From: Flavobacterium sp. YJ01
GTDB taxonomy: Bacteria > Bacteroidota > Bacteroidia > Flavobacteriales > Flavobacteriaceae
Direction of reading: 5' to 3'
Assembly (NCBI RefSeq): GCF_029320955.1
Contig: NZ_CP119757.1
Location: 1,612,001 to 1,676,000, forward strand
DNA length: 64,000 nucleotides
The notes beneath the pieces are model-generated. The model did no database searches, was not told the origin of the DNA, and saw nothing but the letters and a program-made list of their open reading frames with translations. A program made the translations under genes and the position numbers. Of the stretch, positions 25,474 to 34,574 are shown one piece after another (the stretch's first letter is position 1; each line of letters starts with the position of its first letter).

Positions 25474-27477
25474 CTATTTTTTAAAATTCTTGATTCCGCT
25501 TTGAAGCCAGTTATAATATTCCTCTATATTTGGATTATAAGCAGACGGCTCAGTTAAACTTTCGCTTTTATGATCTACAATTACATAAAACGGCTGTGCG
25601 TTTGCTTTATAGGTTTTAATCTGCAAATCGCTCCATTTATTTCCGATTGTTTTAATTCTTTTTCCTGTAGTTTCAGAAGTATATTGTTCGCTATCCGGAA
25701 GTTCTTTTTTATCATCAACATAAAGCGAAATCAAAACAACATCATTATTTAGAGTATTTAAAACTTTTGGATCTGACCAAACTAATTCTTCCATTTTTCG
25801 GCAATTCACACAGGCATAGCCTGTAAAATCAAGTAAAACTGGTTTTCCTTCTTTTTTCGCATATTCCATTCCTTTATCATAATCATGAAAAGTAATAATG
25901 TTTTGCGGACCATGTTCTGCTCCTTCAGGAAGTGCTGAATTAGAACTTTCATTCGAAACTTTAGAACCGCCCAATCCATCTGGAGATTCGCTATAATGCA
26001 TTGGAGGAGGAAATCCGCTGATTAATTTTAAAGGTGCACCCCAAAGTCCCGGAATTAGATAAATAGTAAAAGTTAAAACCAATAATCCGAAACCTAATCT
26101 TCCGACAGAAATATGATTTAAAGGAGAATCGTGCGGCAAAGTAATCTTTCCAAATAAATAAAAAGCCAGCATTCCAAAAACGGAAATCCAGATCGCTAAG
26201 AAAACTTCTCTTTCTAACCAATGCAATTGCAAAACCAAATCGGCATTCGATAAAAATTTAAAAGCCAACGCTAATTCTAAAAATCCTAAAACTACTTTTA
26301 CCGTATTTAGCCATCCGCCAGATTTTGGCAATGCATTTAACCAACCTGGAAAAGCGGCAAATAACGAAAACGGCAATGCAATGGCAATCGAAAATCCTAA
26401 CATACCAACGATTGGAGCTATTCCTCCTTTTGATGCCGCTTCAACCAATAATGTTCCGACAATTGGTCCTGTGCAAGAAAACGATACAATTGCTAAAGCC
26501 AATGCCATGAAGAAAATCCCAATTAATCCTCCTCTATCGGCTTGTGAATCGACTTTATTTGCTAAAGAACTTGGCAGTACAATTTCGAAAGCTCCTAAAA
26601 AAGAACAAGCAAAAACGACCAATAAAATAAAGAAAATCAGATTGAACCAGACGTTTGTTGAAAGTGCATTTAGCGAATCTGCTCCAAAAACAGCCGTTAC
26701 AATTGATCCTAGTAAAACATAAATAACTACAATCGAAATTCCGTAAATCATAGCATTTCTAATTCCTGCCGCTTTGGTTTTACTTTGTTTGGTAAAATAA
26801 CTTACCGTCATCGGAATCATTGGGAAAACGCAAGGCGTTAATAATGCCGCAAATCCCGATAAAAAAGCTAAAATAAAAATAGTAAGTAATCCTCTCGATT
26901 CATTTTTCTTTGTTGAATGAACCACTTTATTTAGCGCTTTTTCTTCCGTTTGAGCAACTATTTTTTCTTCTGTAATTGTCGAATCTTCCTTTGCAAGGGC
27001 AGTTTCTTCGGCGGAAGCCACTTTTTTTTCAGTTGGAATTTTAAACGTTAATTCTTCCGAAGTCGGCGGCAAACAATTACTGTCATCACAAACCATAAAT
27101 TCAACTTCTCCTGCAACATTCGAAACAGCATCAGTAAATTTTATTTTTTGCGTAAAAAGTGCTTTATCTTCAAAATACTTAATTTTCATGTCGAAGATTT
27201 TATCGACCACTTCATGTCCTTTTTCTTCAGTTGTTTTTCCAACTAATTCGAAGTTCTTCTTAGTATTTTTAAATGTAAAAGCAGTTCTCGAAGGTCCGCC
27301 TTCTTCAATGTATTGTCCGTACAAATGCCAGCCCGATTGAATCACAGCTTGCGCTTTTAAAACATATTCTTTGTCTGAGATTTTCTCTACCGATGTTGAC
27401 CACTTTACCGGATTGTACATTTGTCCAAACATACTTACGGAGATCAAAAACAGCAATGTTATGATAGTTTTTTTCAT
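25474..27477 (-). CDS. dsbD: Thiol:disulfide interchange protein DsbD
   Basis: The 667-residue protein has a signal peptide (about residues 1-18), a periplasmic DsbD N-terminal domain (about 25-160, including Cys pair DDSNC), eight predicted transmembrane helices from about residue 200 to 470 with the Cys pair in LLTPCVFPMIPM and SFSCTGPIVG, and a C-terminal thioredoxin domain with CVNC at 556-559. It carries electrons from cytoplasmic thioredoxin to periplasmic thioredoxin-like proteins. Two TlpA-like proteins and a protease are encoded just upstream, so its clients may be neighbours. A minus-strand terminator at 27498-27527 separates it from the M16 gene, so dsbD starts a new transcript together with the aminotransferase gene. 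Confidence 0.95.
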   Translation of the reverse strand: MKKTIITLLFLISVSMFGQMYNPVKWSTSVEKISDKEYVLKAQAVIQSGWHLYGQYIEEGGPSRTAFTFKNTKKNFELVGKTTEEKGHEVVDKIFDMKIKYFEDKALFTQKIKFTDAVSNVAGEVEFMVCDDSNCLPPTSEELTFKIPTEKKVASAEETALAKEDSTITEEKIVAQTEEKALNKVVHSTKKNESRGLLTIFILAFLSGFAALLTPCVFPMIPMTVSYFTKQSKTKAAGIRNAMIYGISIVVIYVLLGSIVTAVFGADSLNALSTNVWFNLIFFILLVVFACSFLGAFEIVLPSSLANKVDSQADRGGLIGIFFMALALAIVSFSCTGPIVGTLLVEAASKGGIAPIVGMLGFSIAIALPFSLFAAFPGWLNALPKSGGWLNTVKVVLGFLELALAFKFLSNADLVLQLHWLEREVFLAIWISVFGMLAFYLFGKITLPHDSPLNHISVGRLGFGLLVLTFTIYLIPGLWGAPLKLISGFPPPMHYSESPDGLGGSKVSNESSNSALPEGAEHGPQNIITFHDYDKGMEYAKKEGKPVLLDFTGYACVNCRKMEELVWSDPKVLNTLNNDVVLISLYVDDKKELPDSEQYTSETTGKRIKTIGNKWSDLQIKTYKANAQPFYVIVDHKSESLTEPSAYNPNIEEYYNWLQSGIKNFKK

Positions 27478-27497
27478 TGTTTTTTTGAGTTTGATTT

Positions 27498-27527
27498 AAA
27501 AAAAAGAGCTGCTTGCCGACAGCTCTT
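27498..27527 (-). terminator. Intrinsic terminator between the M16 protease gene and dsbD
   Basis: On the minus strand an 8-base stem, AAGAGCTG with CAGCTCTT, is followed by a T run. It ends the M16 transcript about 150 bases after its stop and immediately before the dsbD start. Confidence 0.85.
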
Positions 27528-27631
27528 GAAAGTCTTTCCTATAAAATTTGGCTTACTAATTCAGATTTTAAAATGAAATGAAAAGACTTTTTTTAGTTTG
27601 TAGTCGCAGTTTTCAGTCTCAGTAATTTTGC

Positions 27632-27648
27632 CAAAGTTTAAAACTTTG
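27632..27648. repeat. Palindrome CAAAGTTTAAAACTTTG
   Basis: A perfect 17-base palindrome in the gap between the M16 protease gene and dsbD. Its core is shared with the CTTTGTCAAAG-type inverted repeats at 46187-46217 and 55950-55982. Confidence 0.7.
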
Positions 27649-27678
27649 TACTAGGACTTAAAATTGAGATTAAACACT

Positions 27679-30471
27679 TTACTTTAAAGGATTCCCGTCT
27701 TTATCCAAAGAACCCGATTTGATAACAATCATTTTATCCAATTTCACATATTTCTTAATCGCATCATTTACCTGCTGCAAAGTTGCTTTTTGGATATCAT
27801 TTGGATATTGTTCGATATAATTTGGCTCTAAACCTCTTTCGATAAAATTCAGAATTGTTCTTGCCATTCCGTTTGTCGTTGACATTCCGACTTTAAAACT
27901 TCCAATTAGATTGGTTTTCTTGTTTTCCAATTCAGATGCCGTAATTCCATCTTTTACCCATTTATCAATCTGAACCATAGTTGCGTCAAGCCCTTTTTGG
28001 AATAAATTTGGATTAAAAGAAGCATTTACAAACCAGTAGCCTCCAGTTTCGATATTTCCTCCCAAACCAGATGAAATATTATAAGTAAGTCCGTCATTAT
28101 CGCGAACTGTCTGCATCAAACGTCCTGCAAATCCAGCGCCTAGAGTGTAATTTCCGATATAAAACGGAATATAATCAGCATCGGCTCTTTTTAAACCTGT
28201 AAATTGTCCGATATACAGTTCTGCGCTTGGCTTTTCTGGAATCGTAACCACTTCTATTTTTGATGCGGCTTTTGAGGCTTCCTCAAATTTCAGTTTTTCT
28301 GTAACGCCGCCATTCCAGTTTTTGAATGATTTTTTTAATGACGCATTTAGATTTGCTCCGTCTGTATCGCCAACAATTACCAGACGCATAGAAGCCGTTC
28401 CGAAATATTTTTTATGGAAAGCTTTCACTTCTTCCAAAGTTGCTTTTTTGATATTTTCGATATTGTCTTCAACGCTTAAACTGTAATTCGGATTTGTTTT
28501 TGGATAAATAGCCTGCGATAAAGCAATATCGCCTCTTTCGCCAGGATCGTTCAGGCTTTGCTGCGTGTTTCCGATAAACTGCTGTTTTAGGTTTTCAAAT
28601 TCTTTCGCATCAAAAAGCGGATTTCTTAATTCTTCCGCAAATAAAGCAATAACCTGATCCAGATCTTTCTTCAGACATTTAAATCCGATATTGATTTTAA
28701 AAGTTGAAGCATTTACATTTAAGGTAACTCCCAATTTCTGCAGTTTTTCTGAGAATTTGAATTTGTCATTAAGCGTTGTTCCTTTTGAAAGCATCGAAGC
28801 CGTTAAAGCTGGAATAACATCATTTTTAGTTTCGCTTGCATAATTTCCAAGTGAAATGCTCGCTGCAACAGTCACAAAATCTTTCGCCGAAGTTTTTACC
28901 GAAACCACATCAATTCCTGAAACTTTTTCTCTTTTGAAAGCTGAAGTTGATTTTTCGATTGTAGTATCATCAAAAGCAGTTTCTGAATTATTTTTTTCTT
29001 CTAATGAAATAGTTGCTGCTGAACTTTCTTCGTGAACCTGTCCGCTTTCTGGATGTCTGTAATAAAACGGTCCGTTTTCTTCAATAAAATTATTCGCTTT
29101 AGCAGTATCTCTATTCTGGTTTCCAGCCTGTTTCGGAATAAAATATCCTGTTGTGCTTTGGTCTTCAACCAGATATTTATTGGCTACACGCAGAACGTCA
29201 GCTGGAGTTACTTTTTTCAAACGGTCAACTCCTGTAATATAATCTGTCCAGTCGCCTGCTGCAATTGCTTCGTTTAGAGCAGATGCAATTACGCCAGAAC
29301 CATCGCGGGCTAAAATAGTCTGCGCACTAATTTTTGCTACAACACGATTTACCTCATCTTGAGTTACGCCTTCTTTTTGAATTTTTGCAACAACTTCACT
29401 GATTTTGGCATCAATATCTTCATGTTTTGAAGTCGTCGGAAATCCTACGCCGATTGTAAAAAGTCCAACTTCTTTAAATTCTGTTGCGCTTGCGTATGAA
29501 TAAATTCCTAAACGAGTGTCAACAAAAGTTTTGTTCAGAATTGCAGAAGGTCCATTTCCGATAATCTGCGCCAGAATTCCTAAAGCTGGAAGATCTTCGT
29601 GAAGAGCTCCTGGAATTTTGTAGGCTTTATTTACAACGCCCAATTCTCCCGGTTTTCTAACTGTAATTTTACGCGGTCCATATTGCTGAGGCTCTTCCGT
29701 GTAAGGCTGAGGCATTGTGTGCGGCGCTTTGGTAATTTTTCCGAAATACTTTTCAATCAATTCAAAAACGTTCTCTTTTTTGAAATCGCCGATAATAGTT
29801 AAAGTTGCGTTATCTGGCCAATAATAGGTATTGTAGAAATTCTTTAGAACCTCAATCGGCGCTTTTTCAATATCCGATTTCCAACCGATTGTCGAATGAT
29901 GGTACGGATGCGCGATGTAAGCCGAAGCCCATATTTCTTTGTCCAACAGACTGTTCGGATTGTTTTCTCCTCTTTCGAATTCATTTCTCACTACCGTCAT
30001 TTCGGCTTCCTTATCTTCTTTCGTCAGAAGAGAATTTCGCATTCTGTCGGCTTCAATTTGAAGTGCCAATTCGATTTTATCGCTCGGAAGCGTTTCATAA
30101 TAATTGGTTCTGTCATACCAAGTTGTGGCATTCAGTTGCGCTCCAGTATTTTGCAGCACATCAGTGATTGTATTTCCATTTTTTTTGTTGAAAGTCGGCG
30201 TGCCTTTAAACATTAAATGTTCCAAAAGATGCGTTGATCCCGTGTTTCCCAATACTTCGTGTTTAGAACCCACACGATAAACAATCTGCACCGTTGCAAC
30301 AGGCGAGGCATTGTCTTGCAGCAGCAGAACACTCATTCCGTTTGGCTGGTAAAGATATTCTTCTATCCCACCCAATTCTTTGATTTTCTTAAAGTTAACC
30401 GATTTATTCTGCGCTGAAATTAGGGCGCAGAAAGCTAGTGAGCAAAAGCCCAGATAGATGTATTTTTTCAT
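27679..30471 (-). CDS. M16-family zinc metalloprotease (pitrilysin/insulinase type)
   Basis: The 930-residue protein from the ATG at 30471 begins MKKYIYLGFCSLAFCALISA, a signal peptide, so it acts in the periplasm or at the outer membrane. The inverted zinc motif HLLEH is at residues 81-85, with the downstream Glu in RNEFERGENN. The chain holds two M16 tandem halves; the second half (from about residue 520) has no HxxEH and is the usual inactive partner. The insulinase clan degrades peptides enclosed in its chamber. The gene is the last of the FecR-SusC-SusD-TlpA set, which suggests peptide processing. An upstream Met at 30501 is rejected because it would hide the signal peptide. Confidence 0.92.
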   Translation of the reverse strand: MKKYIYLGFCSLAFCALISAQNKSVNFKKIKELGGIEEYLYQPNGMSVLLLQDNASPVATVQIVYRVGSKHEVLGNTGSTHLLEHLMFKGTPTFNKKNGNTITDVLQNTGAQLNATTWYDRTNYYETLPSDKIELALQIEADRMRNSLLTKEDKEAEMTVVRNEFERGENNPNSLLDKEIWASAYIAHPYHHSTIGWKSDIEKAPIEVLKNFYNTYYWPDNATLTIIGDFKKENVFELIEKYFGKITKAPHTMPQPYTEEPQQYGPRKITVRKPGELGVVNKAYKIPGALHEDLPALGILAQIIGNGPSAILNKTFVDTRLGIYSYASATEFKEVGLFTIGVGFPTTSKHEDIDAKISEVVAKIQKEGVTQDEVNRVVAKISAQTILARDGSGVIASALNEAIAAGDWTDYITGVDRLKKVTPADVLRVANKYLVEDQSTTGYFIPKQAGNQNRDTAKANNFIEENGPFYYRHPESGQVHEESSAATISLEEKNNSETAFDDTTIEKSTSAFKREKVSGIDVVSVKTSAKDFVTVAASISLGNYASETKNDVIPALTASMLSKGTTLNDKFKFSEKLQKLGVTLNVNASTFKINIGFKCLKKDLDQVIALFAEELRNPLFDAKEFENLKQQFIGNTQQSLNDPGERGDIALSQAIYPKTNPNYSLSVEDNIENIKKATLEEVKAFHKKYFGTASMRLVIVGDTDGANLNASLKKSFKNWNGGVTEKLKFEEASKAASKIEVVTIPEKPSAELYIGQFTGLKRADADYIPFYIGNYTLGAGFAGRLMQTVRDNDGLTYNISSGLGGNIETGGYWFVNASFNPNLFQKGLDATMVQIDKWVKDGITASELENKKTNLIGSFKVGMSTTNGMARTILNFIERGLEPNYIEQYPNDIQKATLQQVNDAIKKYVKLDKMIVIKSGSLDKDGNPLK

Positions 30472-30492
30472 TTTTTGATTGAAATTATATGA

Positions 30493-30640
30493 TTTTAACA
30501 CATAGAGACATAGAATTAAAAGGATCTAAAAAGGCGTTTCACTAATTAAAACAAACATAGTTTTGCTATGTGTGAGAAATATATTTCTCATTTTAATCTT
30601 TAATTCAAGCCTAAAAAATCTATGTTTCTATGTGTTAAAA
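30493..30640. repeat. Inverted-repeat element, family A, copy 1
   Basis: The element starts with TTTTAACACATAGAGACATAG and ends with its near-complement CTATGTTTCTATGTGTTAAAA. Inside are AGGCGTTTCACTA and a smaller palindrome around CATAG and CTATGTGTGA. A second copy lies at 56258-56395. It fills the gap between the TlpA gene and the M16 gene. Non-coding, MITE-like. Confidence 0.85.
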
Positions 30641-30649
30641 AATTAGGTT

Positions 30650-31789
30650 TTACGACTTACTGAAAATTTCTTTCAATTTAGATTGCAGTTCAGCTTCTCT
30701 AAGGTTTTTGGCAACGATTTTTCCGTCAGGTCCAATTAAGTAGTTTGTTGGCACCATTTTTACGCCGTATAAAACTGCTGCTTCGTTTTGCCATCCTTTT
30801 AAATCTGAAACATGTGTCCAAGTCAGACCGTCTTTTTCGATTGCTTTCTCCCAAAGGTTCTTTTTATCATCTAAAGAAACTCCCAAAACATCAAATCCTT
30901 TATCGTGATATGTTTTGTAAGCCACAACTACATTCGGGTTTTCTTTACGACATGGTCCGCACCAAGATGCCCAAAAATCTACCAAAACATATTTGCCTTT
31001 GTAATCTGATAATTTTACCACTTTTCCGTTTACATCGGTTTGAGAAAAATCCAAAGCTGCTGCACCGATAGCCGTTTTGTCGTTAAGATCGATTGTTGCT
31101 TTTAATTTTTTTCCGTAGAATGATTTCTGAATTTCTGGAGATAAAATTGCGTAATATTCTTTTACTTTTTCTGGAGTTCCGTAAGAAACAATTCGGTCAT
31201 CGATTACTAATGCGCCTCCTAAATTGTCTTTATTTTTTCTAATGAATTTGTCTGTTAAATCATCCGCGAAAGCGCCAAGATCTTTCCATTTTTTATCCAT
31301 CATTGTTTGTTGTTCTGGCGTCAATTTTACTTTTCCGCTTTGCGTTAAGGAATCAGATAATTTATAAATTGGACCTGCAACTGATTGTATTTTTTTGAAC
31401 TCATTATCATAATATGATTTGTAAATATCATTTTGAGTTGCTCCAATAACTTTCGCTTTATAAATAGAATCTTTTTTAGCTTCTACTTTTATATCGTCAT
31501 TAGATAAAAGGAAATAAGCACCATATTCTTCTCCTTTTAATTTAATGGTATGCAATAAAGGTTCTGAGACTTTTCCGCTAAGAGTAAAAGTTCCGTCTTT
31601 TTGTATTACTGCAGAATCTGCGATTTTTTTGTTTCCTTTTTCATCTGTGTTTTCCAGATAAACCATTCCTTTATCTAATCCGGCAATGGTACCGTTAATT
31701 GTAAATCCTTCTTCTTTCTTTGAACAAGAATTCAGCACGGTCATTAGCGCCAGTGCAGATAAACCTGATTTTAAGATTGTACTTTTCAT
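30650..31789 (-). CDS. TlpA-like thiol-disulfide oxidoreductase, lipoprotein
   Basis: The 379-residue protein has a lipoprotein signal (LSALALMTVLNSCSKKEE, lipid Cys at about 22). A DUF4369-type beta domain covers about residues 28-130 and a thioredoxin fold of the AhpC/TSA-TlpA type covers about 235-379. The active site WASWCGPCRKE has Cys277 and Cys280, and the cis-Pro loop is in VKMVPTNYLI. This two-domain architecture is typical of Bacteroidetes. It probably reduces periplasmic disulfides. It follows a paralogue by 97 bases; electrons may come from the DsbD encoded downstream. Specific client unknown. Confidence 0.9.
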   Translation of the reverse strand: MKSTILKSGLSALALMTVLNSCSKKEEGFTINGTIAGLDKGMVYLENTDEKGNKKIADSAVIQKDGTFTLSGKVSEPLLHTIKLKGEEYGAYFLLSNDDIKVEAKKDSIYKAKVIGATQNDIYKSYYDNEFKKIQSVAGPIYKLSDSLTQSGKVKLTPEQQTMMDKKWKDLGAFADDLTDKFIRKNKDNLGGALVIDDRIVSYGTPEKVKEYYAILSPEIQKSFYGKKLKATIDLNDKTAIGAAALDFSQTDVNGKVVKLSDYKGKYVLVDFWASWCGPCRKENPNVVVAYKTYHDKGFDVLGVSLDDKKNLWEKAIEKDGLTWTHVSDLKGWQNEAAVLYGVKMVPTNYLIGPDGKIVAKNLREAELQSKLKEIFSKS

Positions 31790-31833
31790 GTTGATATTTT
31801 TTATTGTTATTTTTTTATTTGTTTTTCAGTTTA

Positions 31834-31870
31834 GGTTTTCAGTTCTAATTTTCGACTGTGACTGAAAACC
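31834..31870. repeat. Nested inverted repeat between the two TlpA genes
   Basis: GGTTTTCAGT at 31834-31843 pairs with ACTGAAAACC at 31861-31870. A second, outer pair (GTTTTTCAGT at 31821-31830 and ACTGAAAAC at 31874-31882) nests around it. It lies in the 97-base gap of the operon and may tune expression of the second gene. Confidence 0.7.
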
Positions 31871-31886
31871 GTCACTGAAAACTTAA

Positions 31887-33089
31887 TTACGATTTTAAAA
31901 GCTCTTTTAATTTCGCTTCCAATTCTGCACCTCTTAAATTGTCTCCGATAATTACACCTTTACTATCCACTAAATACGTTGCTGGAATTGCTTTTACATT
32001 AAATGATTTACTTACTTTATCATCATCTAAAAGATTATGCCATTGCATGTTTTCTTGTCCTAAAGCTTTTTGCCAAGCTTTTTCATCTTTATCAATTGAG
32101 ATACTCAAAATTTCAAAACCTTTACCTGCATATTCTGCATAAGCTGTTTTCAGGTTTGGAATTTCTTTACGGCATGGTCCACACCAAGAAGCCCAGAAAT
32201 CAATTAGAATATATTTTTTTCCAGCCACGATTTCTTTTGCTGTGTATGCTTTTCCATCTTTATCTTTCAAATTGAAATTTGCAACACTTGTTCCTATTAG
32301 AGATACAGGAAACAAATCTTTTTGTAAAACTTTTCCATAGTAGCTTTTCTTTGCCACTTCTGAAAATTGATCGAACATCGGTTGTTGGTCTGGTGTGAAA
32401 TAGCTGTAATTTGTCAACATAAAAAATGGCCCCCACCAAGTTGCTTTGTGTTTCGCAATTACATCTTTTGTTGTTTTTTCTACTTTTGTAAAAAATGCTT
32501 TTTCTGCTGTTTCAAAAGTTTTCCATTGTTCTGTACTGTAAAGAGAATCTAACACTTTTTTGTTTCCTTCTTTTCTTGCTTTTCCAACTTTATTGCTTAA
32601 TTCATCAATTCCTACGTGATAAGCAACATAATCTTTGTCTAACTCGTCTTTAAAAGCAGTTTCTTTTTTATAAAAATCATGTGATTTTGAACCTGTAACC
32701 ACTACATCTTTAAATTTAATCCACTGTCCTTCGTCTGTTGAAACATTCCCTATTGCTGTAACTTTTATTTTTGCATTTTCTGCCATTACAGGAATACTTC
32801 CTTTGTTTTTTCCAAACGATATATAGAAATATCTTGGTTCATTTAATTTTCCTGCGAAAGTAAATTTCCCATCTTTTAAAGTTGTTTCGGCAACAGGCAA
32901 TTCAGAAGAATGAGTTCCTCCAGGAATTAATTTTACAGCTGTTCCTTCTTCAAGACCAGAAATATTTCCTTCAATAGTATATGAAGTTGCAGCTGTTGTT
33001 ACTCCTTTTTTCTTTTGTGCAATACTACTGTTTGAAACTGCAAACAAGCAGATGCATAATCCTAATATTTTATATTTAATTGTATTCAT
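31887..33089 (-). CDS. TlpA-like thiol-disulfide oxidoreductase, secreted
   Basis: The 400-residue protein has a signal peptide (about residues 1-24, ending SSIAQ). A DUF4369-like domain covers about residues 38-130, a helical linker follows, and a TlpA thioredoxin domain spans about 260-400. The active site is WASWCGPCRKE with Cys303 and Cys306; the cis-Pro is in VKAIPATYLV. It is a paralogue of the next gene, with the same architecture but a non-lipidated signal. It lies 64 bases after the SusD gene, with a terminator-like hairpin in between. Probably a periplasmic disulfide reductase; partner unknown. Confidence 0.9.
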   Translation of the reverse strand: MNTIKYKILGLCICLFAVSNSSIAQKKKGVTTAATSYTIEGNISGLEEGTAVKLIPGGTHSSELPVAETTLKDGKFTFAGKLNEPRYFYISFGKNKGSIPVMAENAKIKVTAIGNVSTDEGQWIKFKDVVVTGSKSHDFYKKETAFKDELDKDYVAYHVGIDELSNKVGKARKEGNKKVLDSLYSTEQWKTFETAEKAFFTKVEKTTKDVIAKHKATWWGPFFMLTNYSYFTPDQQPMFDQFSEVAKKSYYGKVLQKDLFPVSLIGTSVANFNLKDKDGKAYTAKEIVAGKKYILIDFWASWCGPCRKEIPNLKTAYAEYAGKGFEILSISIDKDEKAWQKALGQENMQWHNLLDDDKVSKSFNVKAIPATYLVDSKGVIIGDNLRGAELEAKLKELLKS

Positions 33090-33103
33090 TTTCGATTGAT
33101 ATT

Positions 33104-33147
33104 TTAAAAAAGCTTCCCTTTCGGAAAATTCTAATCAGGAAGCTTTT
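33104..33147 (-). terminator. Terminator or attenuator between susD and the TlpA gene
   Basis: On the minus strand a 10-base stem, AAAAGCTTCC with GGAAGCTTTT, encloses a 20-base loop and is followed by a run of T. It stands 7 bases after the SusD stop. It may end or partly attenuate the susCD transcript before the thioredoxin genes. Confidence 0.75.
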
Positions 33148-33153
33148 GAATTA

Positions 33154-34557
33154 TTATTTAGCTACGTTTTGTGTAATTGTTCCGTTTCCTGGATTTTGCG
33201 TTGCTCCTTGCGGGAAAGGCGACGTCCATAAATGAGAATCTGATTTTAACGTGTAGGTAGTTCCGTTTGCTACTTTTGTTAAACTAAATTTATAAATGCC
33301 CTCTGCATTTAGACGACGAGCATCTGCATAAGGAGTTAATGTATTAAGAAGCTCATTATTTTTTGTTCTGAAAATAGCATTTAATGCTGTTGTTTTATCT
33401 GTTGTCGCAATATCCTGATAAGAAGCGGGAAGAATACGGGTTTTACGAACTGCATTTAAAATTGCCAAAGCCTCACTGATTTTATTATCACGTGCCAAAC
33501 ACTCCGCTTTGATTAAATAAACTTCAACAGTTGTGATTCCGGCAAAATTATACATCCCTGACAATATCGAATAATAATAAGTATCAGCACCTACTGTTCT
33601 TATTTTCCAACGTGACTTTAAACGTGCATCTCCGGTCTCAAAGCGTGCTGCTCTTTCTACCGGTATACTTGTTTCTCTACCTAAAGAACGGCTTGAACCG
33701 TGTCTGAAAAAATAATTTTCATTATACGTATAGCCCATTGGCGATACTGATGTTGTATACGAATTAGGCACATCTATAATGGCTTTATTTGTATTATAAA
33801 AAGCAACCCAGTCATACAATTGATTATTTTCTGCCAATGCTAAATCAGCATATTTTAAAGCCTCTGTATAATTATTCATTTGCTGATAAACTCTTGAATA
33901 AAATGCATAAGCTGCACCTAAATTTGGATGTAATGCTGTTTGAGAGACCTTTGGCAAGTAAGGCAGAGCCTCTTTAACTTCATTCAAAATAAAATCATAC
34001 ATTTCTTGAATTGTAACTTGTTTACTTGGTGCATTAATATTGGCACTCGTAATTAACGGCACTGATAATTTTGTTGAAGCTGTTGAAGCAACATAAGTAT
34101 CTGCATAAAAATTAGTCACATAAAAAAAGTTCATGGCACGCATTATTTTCGCTTCTGCCCAAACCACTCTTTGTTCTTGCTCAGTGGCTTTAGTTGCTGT
34201 TAATGCATTTTCAATAATTAGATTAAAGGCCGCAATTCCAGCATAAGTCCCATAATAAGCAGTTTCATCTGATACTTTTAATGCAATACGATCAGCATTT
34301 TCGTCCCACATATAGTTGGCATTATACAATCTATTGCTGGTTAAAGTAGCTGCCGTTATAAATTGGTCATTCAGCAATTGTGAAGCTCCTAAAATATCTA
34401 ATCTCGTATTGTATTCGTCACGCAAAAAAGCTTCATAATCTGCTAATGTTTCTGGCGATTTTGCACCTTTAGGAACATCGCTCAAATAATCGTCGCAAGA
34501 TGCAAAAGTCAATCCTAAAGCTAATAAGCACGCAACTTTTTTATATATATTTTTCAT
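33154..34557 (-). CDS. RagB/SusD-family outer-membrane lipoprotein
   Basis: The 467-residue protein has a lipoprotein signal (LALGLTFASCDDYLSD, lipid Cys at about residue 21), with acidic residues right after the Cys as in surface-exposed flavobacterial lipoproteins. The SusD-like alpha-helical fold is visible in LNDQFITAATLTSNRLYNA, VVWAEAKIMRAMNFFYVTNF and in the TPR-like segment YAFYSRVYQQMNNYTEALKY. It works as the lid of the SusC channel encoded just upstream (17-base gap). No glycan enzyme is nearby, so its ligand is probably not a sugar polymer; peptides, as in RagAB of Porphyromonas, are a possibility. It is shorter than most SusD proteins (500-550). Confidence 0.9.
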   Translation of the reverse strand: MKNIYKKVACLLALGLTFASCDDYLSDVPKGAKSPETLADYEAFLRDEYNTRLDILGASQLLNDQFITAATLTSNRLYNANYMWDENADRIALKVSDETAYYGTYAGIAAFNLIIENALTATKATEQEQRVVWAEAKIMRAMNFFYVTNFYADTYVASTASTKLSVPLITSANINAPSKQVTIQEMYDFILNEVKEALPYLPKVSQTALHPNLGAAYAFYSRVYQQMNNYTEALKYADLALAENNQLYDWVAFYNTNKAIIDVPNSYTTSVSPMGYTYNENYFFRHGSSRSLGRETSIPVERAARFETGDARLKSRWKIRTVGADTYYYSILSGMYNFAGITTVEVYLIKAECLARDNKISEALAILNAVRKTRILPASYQDIATTDKTTALNAIFRTKNNELLNTLTPYADARRLNAEGIYKFSLTKVANGTTYTLKSDSHLWTSPFPQGATQNPGNGTITQNVAK

Positions 34558-34574
34558 CGTTTAGTCTTTATAAA

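Noticed and set aside
26381..26722. Plus-strand open frame of 113 codons within dsbD
   Set aside because: It is antisense to a well-conserved membrane domain and has no family features or ribosome-binding site.
29882..29892. CAACCGATTGT match to the xylan-locus operator motif
   Set aside because: It lies deep inside the coding sequence of the M16 protease, far from any start, and is explained by the codons. It shows that single matches can occur by chance.
29805..30216. Overlapping plus-strand open frames of 106-120 codons opposite the M16 protease
   Set aside because: Shadow frames of the conserved HxxEH region; composition is unlike real proteins.
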